NCBI GenBank assembly: GCA_903929755.1
Contig: CAIYVZ010000176.1
Coordinates: forward strand, 1 to 63,748
Length of the DNA stretch: 63,748 nucleotides
Direction: 5' to 3'
Source: an uncultured Acidobacteriia bacterium
GTDB lineage: Bacteria; Acidobacteriota; Terriglobia; Bryobacterales; Bryobacteraceae
Part shown: in pieces, positions 10,018 through 18,581 of the stretch
Numbering within the stretch: position 1 is the first letter of the stretch
How the letters are laid out: every line of letters begins with the position of its first letter
Program-made: the position numbers and the translations under genes
Notes under the pieces: generated by a model
Seen by the model: only the letters and a program-made list of their open reading frames with translations
The model's database searches: none
Told to the model about the DNA's origin: nothing

Positions 10018-10232
10018 GAAGCAGGCAGCGTCGTCATGTGCTTGCGGACCGCCTGACACAACCCCGCGCCAAACAGCAGCGCCAGGGTGCTGTACGGGGC
10101 AAACGGGCACCACGATTGGTAGCCCAGATCGCTCAGGACGGGCGCATCATGCGGGATCAGGGTGGCAATCGCCATCGCCAAAAAGACAGCGGCAAAGGCC
10201 AGAAGAAGCTTGCTCAGGTTGGCTCGGGACAT
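10014..10232 (-). CDS. Small membrane protein, 72 aa
   Basis: A 72-residue protein with two probable transmembrane helices (LLLAFAAVFLAMAIATLI and YSTLALLFGAGLCQAV) separated by a short loop rich in Pro and Trp. It starts 15 bp downstream of the DppA-like peptidase gene on the same strand and is probably co-transcribed with it. No family is recognised. There is no strong ribosome-binding site, so translation may depend on the upstream gene. Confidence 0.5.
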   Translation of the reverse strand: MSRANLSKLLLAFAAVFLAMAIATLIPHDAPVLSDLGYQSWCPFAPYSTLALLFGAGLCQAVRKHMTTLPAS

Positions 10233-10247
10233 CGGTGTAAGTTTAAC

Positions 10248-11066
10248 CTACGGCTTCCCGAGCCAACCTTCAAAAGCTTCCAGTACCGTCTGTCCCTGAA
10301 AGTGCGAGATCTTCCCCGCCGGATTGGAATACTCAAACATCAGGTCCACGGGCCCTGCAAGCTTCCACGGTTGATAAGTCTTTACCTGCTGGACCGCGCG
10401 CCTGACCGCGTCGGTAATCATTCGCTTCGCCTGGGCATGGGGCAGGCTGTCGGTGGAGTTCTTGCCCACCAGCTTCTTCACCGCCACGGTCACGGCTTTC
10501 GGCTGCAGGGCCAGCATCTCCTGGCAAGCCGCCTCGTCGCCCGCCAGCATGATCACCGGGATGTCAAAATAGCCGCCAATCGCCGCCACCTGTCCCATCT
10601 CGCCCACCGGCTTCCCGTTGAGCGTAATCTGCTTGATTGTGGCGCTGCTCTGGGAATGCGCCAGAACCCCGTGGGCCCCCGCCATCGCGTGCTGCCCAAT
10701 GAAGATGATCCCGTCGTACATCTTCGGCCCCATGTAGTAATTGGCGGGCGTTGGCTTGCCCTGAATCAGCCGTGCGGGTTCCAGAATCTCATCCACCGCC
10801 AGAGAGCGGCTGCCATCGTGACCGTCCCAAATAACGATCAGGCTCGCTCCGGCATCCTTCGCTCCCTGCACTGCGGCATTTACCTCGCCCGTCAGAATCC
10901 GCCGCGTCTCCTCATAACGGCGCTGACCGGGCAACAGCTGCTCCTCGCGGTCATTCACGCCACCCAGACCTTCCATGTCCGTCACAATCAGGATCTTCGG
11001 ACCCTGCGCCAGACACGCGGACGCGTACAACAGTACCAAAACCAGCAGCCTTATCATGCTGGACAT
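10248..11066 (-). CDS. M55-family D-aminopeptidase (DppA-like), secreted
   Basis: A 272-residue protein that matches zinc D-aminopeptidases of family M55. ILIVTDMEGLGGV holds the metal-binding Asp/Glu pair, and the DGHDGSRSLAVDEI and GQHAMAGAHGVLAHS segments supply further ligands. The start at 11066 (or the ATG at 11057) gives a signal peptide ending ...LLYASACLAQG, so it should act outside the cytoplasm. Family members cleave peptides with N-terminal D-amino acids, so a role in peptidoglycan peptide scavenging is likely. Longer N-termini would run into the divergent phosphatidylserine decarboxylase gene, 41 bp away. The stop codon is TAG, which is relevant to the internal TAG codons seen elsewhere in the window. 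Confidence 0.85.
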   Translation of the reverse strand: MSSMIRLLVLVLLYASACLAQGPKILIVTDMEGLGGVNDREEQLLPGQRRYEETRRILTGEVNAAVQGAKDAGASLIVIWDGHDGSRSLAVDEILEPARLIQGKPTPANYYMGPKMYDGIIFIGQHAMAGAHGVLAHSQSSATIKQITLNGKPVGEMGQVAAIGGYFDIPVIMLAGDEAACQEMLALQPKAVTVAVKKLVGKNSTDSLPHAQAKRMITDAVRRAVQQVKTYQPWKLAGPVDLMFEYSNPAGKISHFQGQTVLEAFEGWLGKP

Positions 11067-11107
11067 TCTACCGCCTGCGGGGCTATATTTGAGCCGGGTT
11101 GCCACAT

Positions 11108-12226
11108 ATGCCGTATGAACCGGTTGTCCAGGAATTAAACGATTACATCCACGCCGAAAAACAGCGTAAAAAAGACTTCCAAAAAGCCATCGACAAGGCC
11201 CGCAGTTTCGGCATCCGGGAGATGGATGACGTTGTTACCACCAAAGACTATCTCGACTACATCAACGCCCTGCTCCGCTGGGTCCCCAGCGAAAACGTTA
11301 CCGGTCGCACCATCTACGACCGTTTAACCAAGCTTCACTTCGTTCTGGACCAGCCCCCGGTCCGCAAATGGCAGAACGCCATCAGGCCCCACCCTGAACC
11401 CCCGCCCCTCACCTGGCTCTCGGCCTGGATGGTCCGTTACGCCCAGGAACTGGGCGCTTTCATGGACACGCCCGCTTCGCTCACCGCCGAGTCCCTGGCA
11501 ACTTTCCGCAGCTCGCCCAACTACAACATGAGCGAATATCTGGAACCCCGCGGCGGCTGGCGGACCTTCAACGACTTCTTCGCCCGCTCCTGCAAACCCG
11601 GTTACCGTCCGGTGGCTGCCGTCTGCGACCAGACTGTCATCGTCAGCCCCGCCGATTCGGTCTTCGACGGCCAGTGGGAAATCCGTGCCGACTCCCACAT
11701 CACGCTAAAAGGTCTCCACTGGCAGATCAGCGAACTAATGGAAGGCAGCCCGTACCTGGACCGGTTCCGGAACGGTATCTTCATGCACGCCTTCCTGGGG
11801 CCCACTGACTACCACCGTCTCCACGCCCCCGTTGGTGGCACGGTTCGCGAAGCCCGCGTCATTCCCGGGCAGGTGTATCTCCAGGTGGTCGCCGACGAAC
11901 AACACCACCTCCGCACCGTGCGGATCTTCGACGCGCCCGATGAACCCGGCTACCAGTTCGCGCAGGCTCGGGGTCTCGTCGTGCTCGATACGCCCATCGG
12001 TCTGGTCGCGGTCCTGCCCATCGGCATGACGCAGGTGTCATCGGTCGTCATCACAGCCGAGGTTGGCGTCACGCTGCGCAAGGGCGAGGAGCTGGCGTAT
12101 TTCCAGTTCGGCGGTTCGGATGTCGTCCTCCTGTTTGAAGCCAGGAGTAACGTCAGCTTAACGGCGCAAGTCGGTGTCCACTACAAGATGGGTACCCGGC
12201 TCGGCTTGGGTTATCCCGTGATCTAG
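11108..12226 (+). CDS. Phosphatidylserine decarboxylase-family proenzyme
   Basis: A 372-residue protein of the phosphatidylserine decarboxylase family, which makes phosphatidylethanolamine using a pyruvoyl group formed by self-cleavage. A helical N-terminal extension precedes the core (YLEPRGGWRTFNDFFAR, then FMHAFLGPTDYHRLHAPVGG). Near the C-terminus FQFGGSDVVLLFE holds the Gly-Ser cleavage site, corresponding to the LGST/GGS motif of the family. The length and the N-terminal domain resemble the longer type II forms. The ATG at 11108 is chosen over a TTG at 11099. Its TAG stop overlaps the convergent membrane-protein stop (shared CTAG). The gene is not next to pssA here, so whether it acts on phosphatidylserine or a related lipid is inferred from the family. 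Confidence 0.85.
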   Translation: MPYEPVVQELNDYIHAEKQRKKDFQKAIDKARSFGIREMDDVVTTKDYLDYINALLRWVPSENVTGRTIYDRLTKLHFVLDQPPVRKWQNAIRPHPEPPPLTWLSAWMVRYAQELGAFMDTPASLTAESLATFRSSPNYNMSEYLEPRGGWRTFNDFFARSCKPGYRPVAAVCDQTVIVSPADSVFDGQWEIRADSHITLKGLHWQISELMEGSPYLDRFRNGIFMHAFLGPTDYHRLHAPVGGTVREARVIPGQVYLQVVADEQHHLRTVRIFDAPDEPGYQFAQARGLVVLDTPIGLVAVLPIGMTQVSSVVITAEVGVTLRKGEELAYFQFGGSDVVLLFEARSNVSLTAQVGVHYKMGTRLGLGYPVI

Positions 12227-12690
12227 TAGAAGCCGATGGCCCGGCCACCCACGGCCACAGCGAACCAGAGCAGCAGCGCCCCCATGGCGGTTGCGGCCGC
12301 ACGAACCCGGCCGGCGTCGGCGTTCAGAGCTGGGCGCATCACGGTGAAGTGAAATATCAGCGCCAGTGCCAGCATGGTCATCTTGAAAAAGAACGGTGGA
12401 TTCTCGTAGCACTTCAGCGCTTCTGACCCGAACAGCAGCGCGCCGCTCAGCAGCATCGTTACCAGGGCCCAGTTCGTGAAGGGAGCGAGCGTGGTGGCCA
12501 GCTTTTTGACCGGAAGCTGCTTCAGCCCGGCGCCCATCAGCCGCATGCTCAGCAGCACAATGGAGCCCAGCAGCACGGTCAGCGCCAAAATGTGCACCAC
12601 CTCGACCAGGGGAAACAGGACGCTGGAATCGCGGATCCAGGTGCTGAGCGGCAGGCCATCTGCCCATTCAAAAAAGGGTTTGGAGGACAT
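12223..12690 (-). CDS. Four-helix membrane protein, paralogue of upstream gene
   Basis: A 155-residue integral membrane protein with about four hydrophobic helices. The ATG at 12690 lies one base after the stop of the upstream gene, so the two are translationally coupled. It shares the pattern SS(V)xFPLVExxHxLAL...G near the N-terminus and a C-terminal WFAVAVGGRAIGFY with its neighbour, marking the two as paralogues. A His in the first helix (VEVVHILAL) is conserved between them and could be a ligand, which is speculative. It resembles the DUF6644-type membrane proteins, but I cannot confirm that without a search. Function unknown. Confidence 0.75.
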   Translation of the reverse strand: MSSKPFFEWADGLPLSTWIRDSSVLFPLVEVVHILALTVLLGSIVLLSMRLMGAGLKQLPVKKLATTLAPFTNWALVTMLLSGALLFGSEALKCYENPPFFFKMTMLALALIFHFTVMRPALNADAGRVRAAATAMGALLLWFAVAVGGRAIGFY

Positions 12691-12691
12691 A

Positions 12692-13180
12692 TCAGAAGTT
12701 GTAGGCCATGGTCCGGCCCGCCGCGATGACGCCCGCCCAGAGGAGCATCCCGAACATCCCGGCCAGGCGCGCCCGCAGCGGCGGCTTCTGGTCGGTATCC
12801 CAAGTGGCAATCGACTGCCGCAAGGTTAGTTCGAATACCAGAGCGTTGATGCCGGCCAGCAGCAGCATCACCACCTTAATGCGGAAATAGATGCTGCCGT
12901 AAGCTTTCACGGCCTGGGAGGCGAACAGCAAAATCCCGGTCACAAACATGATCAGGAAGCCCGCAAGGCTCCAGGGCATAATCCGGTTCGAGACCTCGGA
13001 TACCCTCTCCTGCTTCAGCAGGAAGCCTGCCAGGCGCAAGTCGATGATCATGAGCGTTCCCACCGAGATGGCCAGCGCCAGCAGATGCGTACCCTCCACC
13101 AGAGGGAACATCCACACGGATTCGCGAAGGTCCGTTGCCCACTGCAGGTCCTGCAGCCATTTACAAAGTTCCAGAAGCAT
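12692..13180 (-). CDS. Four-helix membrane protein, first of paralogous pair
   Basis: A 162-residue integral membrane protein with four or five hydrophobic helices (GTLMIIDLRLAGFLL, PWSLAGFLIMFVTGILLFA, VVMLLLAGINALVFEL, MLLWAGVIAAGRTMAYNF). The N-terminal WMFPLVEGTHLLALAI aligns with the downstream paralogue, including the His. Its promoter must lie in the 84 bp between 13181 and the receptor stop codon at 13265, which also hold the receptor terminator. The pair may form a heteromeric membrane unit. The family is probably DUF6644-like; function unknown. Confidence 0.75.
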   Translation of the reverse strand: MLLELCKWLQDLQWATDLRESVWMFPLVEGTHLLALAISVGTLMIIDLRLAGFLLKQERVSEVSNRIMPWSLAGFLIMFVTGILLFASQAVKAYGSIYFRIKVVMLLLAGINALVFELTLRQSIATWDTDQKPPLRARLAGMFGMLLWAGVIAAGRTMAYNF

Positions 13181-13207
13181 GATTTACCCGAGTCCCGATG
13201 ATAATAC

Positions 13208-13243
13208 AAAATCGGCCTCTCCCTTGCGGAAGAGGCCGATTTT
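13208..13243 (-). terminator. Terminator of second TonB-receptor gene
   Basis: A perfect 13-bp inverted repeat (AAAATCGGCCTCT ... AGAGGCCGATTTT, 13208-13220 and 13231-13243) with a 10-nt loop, beginning 21 bp after the receptor stop at 13265. The A/T ends let it act on either strand. Confidence 0.88.
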
Positions 13244-13264
13244 ATTGTTTTAGTTGAGTGCGGT

Positions 13265-16200
13265 TTAGAAGTACAGGCGAAGAACCATGGTGATGACTCG
13301 GGGACCGTACTGCGGACCGGTGGCGCGGCCAAAGTTGGCATTGCCAACGGTGCCGTTTACCGCAAAGTTCGTCCGGTTGAAGGCGTTGTAGGCATTCGCG
13401 GCGAACTGCATGCGGACGCGGGTACCATCACCCTTCACCCAAATGCCAACCTGCTTCACAATGGCGATGTTGTCCTGCAGCACCGGGGGCTGACGGAACT
13501 TGCTGTTGTATTGGGAAGAGGTTCCGAAGCTGAACTGTGAGGGGATGGAGTACGGGGCCGCATTGAAGTACAGGCTCGACGGGTTGTTGGGATCGAGCGT
13601 GTCACGGTTCTGGCCTGTCTTCAGTTCTCCGCCATTGGCGTTGCACATACGGGCGTCAGTGAAGAGTACGCCGGCACCCAGGGTGTTGGCGCAAGTGAGC
13701 CCGATCAGGGCGCCGCTGCGGTAGTTGTGGGTGTCGGAGAGCGTCCAGCCACCAACGATGGAGTTGATGAGACGGCTGTTGGTGTTGAGGAACTTCTGAC
13801 CCTTACCGAAAGGCAGGTCATAGCTGCTCAGGAGGTTGAAAACGTTCGGCAGGTCGAAGGGCAGGTAGCTCTTGGTCTGGGGGACGTTGTACATATCCTG
13901 CGGGTAAACCTGATTCTGCGAGAAGATCTGGCGGTAGGTGAGCTGACCGAGCGTCTTGGAGCGCACATAAGACGACTGGAACTGCCAGTTACCGAAACGG
14001 CGGGAGACCTTGATGGAGGCTGACTCGTACCAGGTTCTGCCCTGGCCGCTGTTGCGAGACCAGACGTTCAGGAACTGCGGATACGGGCGAAGAGACTGGG
14101 CGAGGGTGCCGAGGCTGCCGCCGTCCGGGAAATTCGCGTACGGCTTCTTGAAACCAGCCGCCACAACGGCGGGATCGGTAATGGATTTACCGAGGAGGGG
14201 AATGTTGGTCGCGGTGAGGTACGACGGGTTCACCTGGTTCAGATCGACCGTTGAGTTCAGGCCGTGACCACGGTTGCCGGCGTAGCCGACTTCGATGAGG
14301 AAGCCCTTCATTTCGCGCTGTACTTCGGCGCTCCAGTTGTAGATACGGGGAGCGTTGCCGAAGGTGGGGCCGAGGTAATCAACCGCGAGGCCGTTGCCGA
14401 CACTGGGGCCGAGGAACGGAGGCGGCTGATAACCGGCCGGCTTCGGCAGGCCACCATCCCAGAGGAACGCCGGAGCGACGCCGTCGGGAGAGGTGTTGGA
14501 GAAAGAGCCGTTGGCGCCGGTGGTGCAACCGCAACCGCCATTGCTGACAGCCTGGTAGAAGATGCCGAAACCACCACGAACAACGGTCTTGGGCGAAACG
14601 GCCCATGAGAAGCCGGCGGTGGGGCCGAAGTTGGTGCGATCTGTCGGCCAGAAGCGCTTCACGCCCAGGCGGTTCGGGCCACTGCCGGGGAACACATAAG
14701 CGCCCGGGAAGTTATTGGCGGCCGGATTCGGCGTGGTCAGGCTAACGGAACCCATGGTGGGCGCAGTCCAGTTGAGTGGCACTTCATAGCGAAGGCCCAG
14801 GTTCACGGTCAGGTTCGAGCGAACGCGCCAGTTGTCCTGCACGAAGGCGTCGTAGTACTGGTACACAATGTTCGCGTCCTGCACGGGAGTGGCGGCGGCG
14901 TTGGCATTGTCGGGCATACCCAGCAGGAAGCTGGCGAAGGAGTTTCCGCTGGTGGCTGTGGCTGCGGGATTGGCGGTCTGGGTACGGGCGAAGTTGTAAA
15001 CGCCGTTGGTGCCGGCCAGATCGTGCCCGAAGGTAAACGGACGGCGGTAGCCCCAGCCCATCTTCACCTCGTGCTTGCCGCGGATCACGGTCAGAGTCTG
15101 GTCAATCTGCGGGGTGTAGTTGTTCTGGCCGCCATTGTTGACCTTGCCCTGGCTCATACCCCAGGGGGTATAGCCATCGGTACCGGCAAAGGTGATGTAA
15201 GGTGTGACATCGCTGTCGCCCGTCAGGCCCGGGAAACCGACCTTCGAGGCAAAACCGGTCTGCGCCGGAACGAACCACTGCTGAACCGTGGTGGAATAAC
15301 CGAAGGTCGAGTGCAGCAGAACGGTGGGGGAGAACGTCTGGTCGTGGTTGATGCGGTAGATGTGGGGCTTCTGGTACTGGTCGCCAAGAGCGGTGCCAAG
15401 CGGGCCGGTAAAGTCGCTGACCGCGTGGGTCAGCTGGCTGTCGCGGGACATGAAGAATGACAAGCGGCTTTTATCGTTGAAGTTGTGATCGAGCTTGATG
15501 GCCCAAACGTGGTCCGTAACCTGCGAGGTATTCACGAATGAGTGATTGTTCGTGAGGAGACCATTGGTGGGGGCGTTGATGAAGGGGATAATCGCGCCCG
15601 AGATCTTGCTGAACCGGCTCGACGGGATCGAGTTGCCCGGAAACGGGGTACGGGTGGCAGTGGAACCGGTACCGATGGTGGTAGCCGGATCGTAAATCAC
15701 CTGCGAGACGCCGCTGAAGTTACCCGTCAGCATGGCAGCCGACTGCACGGTGTTCGTGATGGCACTGGGGCCCACGGGGCGAAGATCGTTATCGTTCGAG
15801 AAATAGAAGAAGGTCTTGTTGCGACCGTTGTAGAGCTTGGGGATGTAAATGGGAGCGCCGACGCCACCACCGGTAGCGTTAAAGCGTTCCTTGGGACGGA
15901 AGCCCGGGGCGTTGGCGCGGTTCTGGTTCACGCTCCAGCCGGCGGCATTCCAGATGTCGCGGCGCATGCTGTAAGACCAGGTACCGTGGATGTCGTTGGT
16001 GCCGGACTTGGTGGTAAAGATTTCGATCCCCCCGCCCACGCGACCAAATTCAGCGGTGTAGGTACCGATGAGGAGTTTCACTTCGCTCATGGATTCCGCG
16101 GAAGGCGGATTGAAGACCGTGCCACCTGATTCCGGGATAACGTTGCTGGTGCCATCAATCAACTGCTCGCGCGAACGACCGGTGGAGCCAGCGATGCTGG

Positions 16201-16735
16201 TTTCGCCACCCGAGTTCACGCCGGCCATAAAGCCGAGGAAGGCCGAAGGATTCTGCAGGCCGGCGGTCCACATGGGCAGCGTGCGGTACATCTTGGGAGT
16301 GAGTGACTGGCCGCGAATCGCGTTCTCAGTCTCGAGCAGTGTCTGGCTGGCGACCACCTCGACGCTCTGCTTCACGTCGCCAATTTCAAGTTGCAGGTCC
16401 AGCGCCTGGCGCTGAGCGATGAAGATCTGAATTTCGGTGCGGATCAGCTTCTTGAAGCCGGCCTTCTCAGCACTCACACTCCAGATACCAGTGGGGAGGT
16501 TGGGGAAGACATAGACACCGGCGTCAGACGAGACGGTGTGTAGCTTGGTTCCGGTTGCGGCGTTGGTGGCTTCAATGGCAGCGCCGGGAACGGCGGCCTT
16601 GTTGCCGTCCAGAACGTCGCCCGCGAGCGAACCGGTCTGGGACTGGCTGAATAACATCATGCTGCCAAAGGCTGTGAGCGCAATGGAGCGGACTAAGAAA
16701 CTTAACGCCCGGTTGGACGAAAATATAGCGGACAT
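13265..16735 (-). CDS. Oar-like TonB-dependent outer-membrane receptor
   Basis: A 1,156-residue relative of the receptor at 6208-9798. The ATG at 16735 follows a GGAGGG site. A signal segment (IALTAFGSMMLFSQSQTG) is followed by a carboxypeptidase-regulatory-like domain (GSLAGDVLDGNKAAVPGAAI), a plug (REQLIDGTSNVIPESGG, VKLLIGTYTAEFGRVGGG) and a barrel ending ITMVLRLYF. The barrel contains the IYIPKLYNGRNKTFFYFSND stretch typical of this family. Unlike most neighbours, it has its own promoter and terminator, so it is a single-gene unit. The substrate is unknown; two divergent copies within 10 kb suggest different ligands. Confidence 0.92.
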   Translation of the reverse strand: MSAIFSSNRALSFLVRSIALTAFGSMMLFSQSQTGSLAGDVLDGNKAAVPGAAIEATNAATGTKLHTVSSDAGVYVFPNLPTGIWSVSAEKAGFKKLIRTEIQIFIAQRQALDLQLEIGDVKQSVEVVASQTLLETENAIRGQSLTPKMYRTLPMWTAGLQNPSAFLGFMAGVNSGGETSIAGSTGRSREQLIDGTSNVIPESGGTVFNPPSAESMSEVKLLIGTYTAEFGRVGGGIEIFTTKSGTNDIHGTWSYSMRRDIWNAAGWSVNQNRANAPGFRPKERFNATGGGVGAPIYIPKLYNGRNKTFFYFSNDNDLRPVGPSAITNTVQSAAMLTGNFSGVSQVIYDPATTIGTGSTATRTPFPGNSIPSSRFSKISGAIIPFINAPTNGLLTNNHSFVNTSQVTDHVWAIKLDHNFNDKSRLSFFMSRDSQLTHAVSDFTGPLGTALGDQYQKPHIYRINHDQTFSPTVLLHSTFGYSTTVQQWFVPAQTGFASKVGFPGLTGDSDVTPYITFAGTDGYTPWGMSQGKVNNGGQNNYTPQIDQTLTVIRGKHEVKMGWGYRRPFTFGHDLAGTNGVYNFARTQTANPAATATSGNSFASFLLGMPDNANAAATPVQDANIVYQYYDAFVQDNWRVRSNLTVNLGLRYEVPLNWTAPTMGSVSLTTPNPAANNFPGAYVFPGSGPNRLGVKRFWPTDRTNFGPTAGFSWAVSPKTVVRGGFGIFYQAVSNGGCGCTTGANGSFSNTSPDGVAPAFLWDGGLPKPAGYQPPPFLGPSVGNGLAVDYLGPTFGNAPRIYNWSAEVQREMKGFLIEVGYAGNRGHGLNSTVDLNQVNPSYLTATNIPLLGKSITDPAVVAAGFKKPYANFPDGGSLGTLAQSLRPYPQFLNVWSRNSGQGRTWYESASIKVSRRFGNWQFQSSYVRSKTLGQLTYRQIFSQNQVYPQDMYNVPQTKSYLPFDLPNVFNLLSSYDLPFGKGQKFLNTNSRLINSIVGGWTLSDTHNYRSGALIGLTCANTLGAGVLFTDARMCNANGGELKTGQNRDTLDPNNPSSLYFNAAPYSIPSQFSFGTSSQYNSKFRQPPVLQDNIAIVKQVGIWVKGDGTRVRMQFAANAYNAFNRTNFAVNGTVGNANFGRATGPQYGPRVITMVLRLYF

Positions 16736-16755
16736 AGCTAGGACCCTCCAGCGAA

Positions 16756-16785
16756 GTTTAGGGCGTTTTTCGTTACAAAGTCAAG
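16756..16785 (-). promoter_or_regulatory. Sigma-70-type promoter for TonB receptor
   Basis: On the minus strand TTGACT (16785-16780) and TAAACT (16761-16756) are 18 nt apart, placing a start site about 15 bp upstream of the ATG at 16735. It matches the bacterial housekeeping consensus reasonably well; untested. Confidence 0.55.
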
Positions 16786-16814
16786 ACAAAAAAGGCCCTT
16801 CCGTTTATGGGATA

Positions 16815-18581
16815 TTAGTGCCCTGAATCGGTAGAAGTCAGGTTGCGGAAATCCAGGGTGCGTCGCAGGTTGCCATGCTTTATAACCAGGCGTTCAGAAT
16901 CCACGTCTGCTTCGAGGAACGGTCCGCCGAATAAAGGCCATTTTGTATAGTCCAAAGCCCTGGAATTGATGGTTGGGTTCTGCCCATAAGTGAACTCCAG
17001 TTGCCTGCCGCGCAGAGACCGAAAGCGTACGGTGGGCACAGGGTCCAGGCGAACCTCCAAAGGTAACTTCTTAATTGCTGTAGCGAAGGCCTCCAGATTT
17101 TGGAATTCAGAAACGGCTGCAACCTGGACGATGACTCCGTTGTTGAGGTAAGGGCTAAAAAGACGCTTTCCGCCGTCCGCCAGGGGTTTCCAGGAGTACG
17201 GCTGGAGGGGACGGCAGGCGATGTAAGTGGACGTTCCTCCACGCAGGAAGATCCATCCGCTCGGGTCTTCGGTCAGGGGGCCTGTGTCTTTCGAAAAGAA
17301 TCCGTTGATCTGCGGGAAGCGGGTGCCGGGCGGGATGCTGTAGAGCGCCATCAGGGTGTCTTCATCCTGAAAGATCTTCTCGTAGGGAGAGCCGCCGAGG
17401 ATCTTGTCGGGAGAATCGTAGGTCTTTTTTGAACGGACTACACCTTCAATTCCGCTGTCGGGGCCGAAAACAAAGTAGGTCTGGAGTTCGTGAACGGAAG
17501 AAAATGGGTGCGAGAAGAAGAGCGTGTTCTGCACCCCGCGAGCGTCGGGGACGGACCAGGTCACGTCCCAGGAGTGCTCCTGGATGGGCTGCAGGATGCC
17601 GCCCTGGTCGGAACTGACGGCGTATTCCTTGCGGACGTAGGTGGTCTTGTAGACGGGCCCATGGAGATCGTCATTAAAGCGCCAGCGGTTGCGGGTTCGC
17701 TTCTTTTCGTAGTGTGTGTAGGGCTTGGAACGGTCCGTGGCGATCTGTTTCAGGACCTCGGGGGGCTGATAGCCGCTGGCCACCAGGTAGTAGAGAGTGT
17801 AGTTGTTCGGGAACGGCATGGGGCGTCCGACGCCGAACCAGAGATAGCCGAAGTCGCTGGAGACGCCTTTCCACTTTTCTACCAACTGGTCCTCATAGAC
17901 GCGGGCGTGGGCTCCCACATAGAGGCCGTCCAGATTTTCCGGGGCATAGTCGGCGATCAGGTAATCGAGCATCATGGTGGCCCGCTTCTTCATGGCGGGG
18001 TCTTTCGCCCAGGCGGCGAGATTGGAGATGGGCAGCAGGTAGACGCCCATGTAGTGGGGCGAATCGTATTCGCCCTGGCCGCGGGTGGTAGTGAGCTTGA
18101 CCCAGCCTTCAAGCCATTGGCGGGCTTCTTCCAGGTTCTCCTCGGAGGATTTGCCGGTGTACCAGGTGGAGCCTGGTTCATTTGGATAGAGCTGGGACAT
18201 GAGGTAGAGCGACGAATAGTAGAGCAGGAAGTGGTTTTCGGTGTCCCCGCGGTATGGCATGTACGTCTTCCACGCCGAGCGCAGGGCCTTGCGGGCGGAG
18301 GGGGTGAGCTGGCCCTGGTCGAGGTAAGCGACGGCGGTGACGGGGTACATCCAGAAAACGTCGCCACTGGGGCCGGCGGCCAGAAGCTGTTCGAGTTTCC
18401 GGGAGCACCAGGCGGCGTCTTCATGCTGGAAGAGGCGGGCGGCGATTTGGCCGAAACCCGCGTCGCCCGGGCCCGGATAGTGGGCGTAGGCGTCGATCAT
18501 CGCCATCTTTCTGGCGGCAAACGGCGGGGCTTGCGCGGCCAGCGGCAAAGCGGTCAAAAGCAGCAGCAGGATGCGTTTCAC
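16815..18581 (-). CDS. Secreted hypothetical protein, possible alpha-toroid fold
   Basis: A 588-residue protein with a signal peptide (MKRILLLLLTALPLAAQAPP). It starts at a GTG (18581) that overlaps the upstream stop by four bases (GTGA). The first ~260 residues are helical, rich in Trp, Tyr and His (TENHFLLYYSSLYLMSQLYP, GEYDSPHYMGVYLLPI), in a pattern reminiscent of the (alpha/alpha) toroids of polysaccharide lyases and heparinase-like proteins. The C-terminal half looks beta-rich. It is the last gene of the long leftward operon. A role in polysaccharide breakdown is plausible, but the catalytic residues cannot be assigned and I do not name an enzyme. Confidence 0.7.
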   Translation of the reverse strand: MKRILLLLLTALPLAAQAPPFAARKMAMIDAYAHYPGPGDAGFGQIAARLFQHEDAAWCSRKLEQLLAAGPSGDVFWMYPVTAVAYLDQGQLTPSARKALRSAWKTYMPYRGDTENHFLLYYSSLYLMSQLYPNEPGSTWYTGKSSEENLEEARQWLEGWVKLTTTRGQGEYDSPHYMGVYLLPISNLAAWAKDPAMKKRATMMLDYLIADYAPENLDGLYVGAHARVYEDQLVEKWKGVSSDFGYLWFGVGRPMPFPNNYTLYYLVASGYQPPEVLKQIATDRSKPYTHYEKKRTRNRWRFNDDLHGPVYKTTYVRKEYAVSSDQGGILQPIQEHSWDVTWSVPDARGVQNTLFFSHPFSSVHELQTYFVFGPDSGIEGVVRSKKTYDSPDKILGGSPYEKIFQDEDTLMALYSIPPGTRFPQINGFFSKDTGPLTEDPSGWIFLRGGTSTYIACRPLQPYSWKPLADGGKRLFSPYLNNGVIVQVAAVSEFQNLEAFATAIKKLPLEVRLDPVPTVRFRSLRGRQLEFTYGQNPTINSRALDYTKWPLFGGPFLEADVDSERLVIKHGNLRRTLDFRNLTSTDSGH

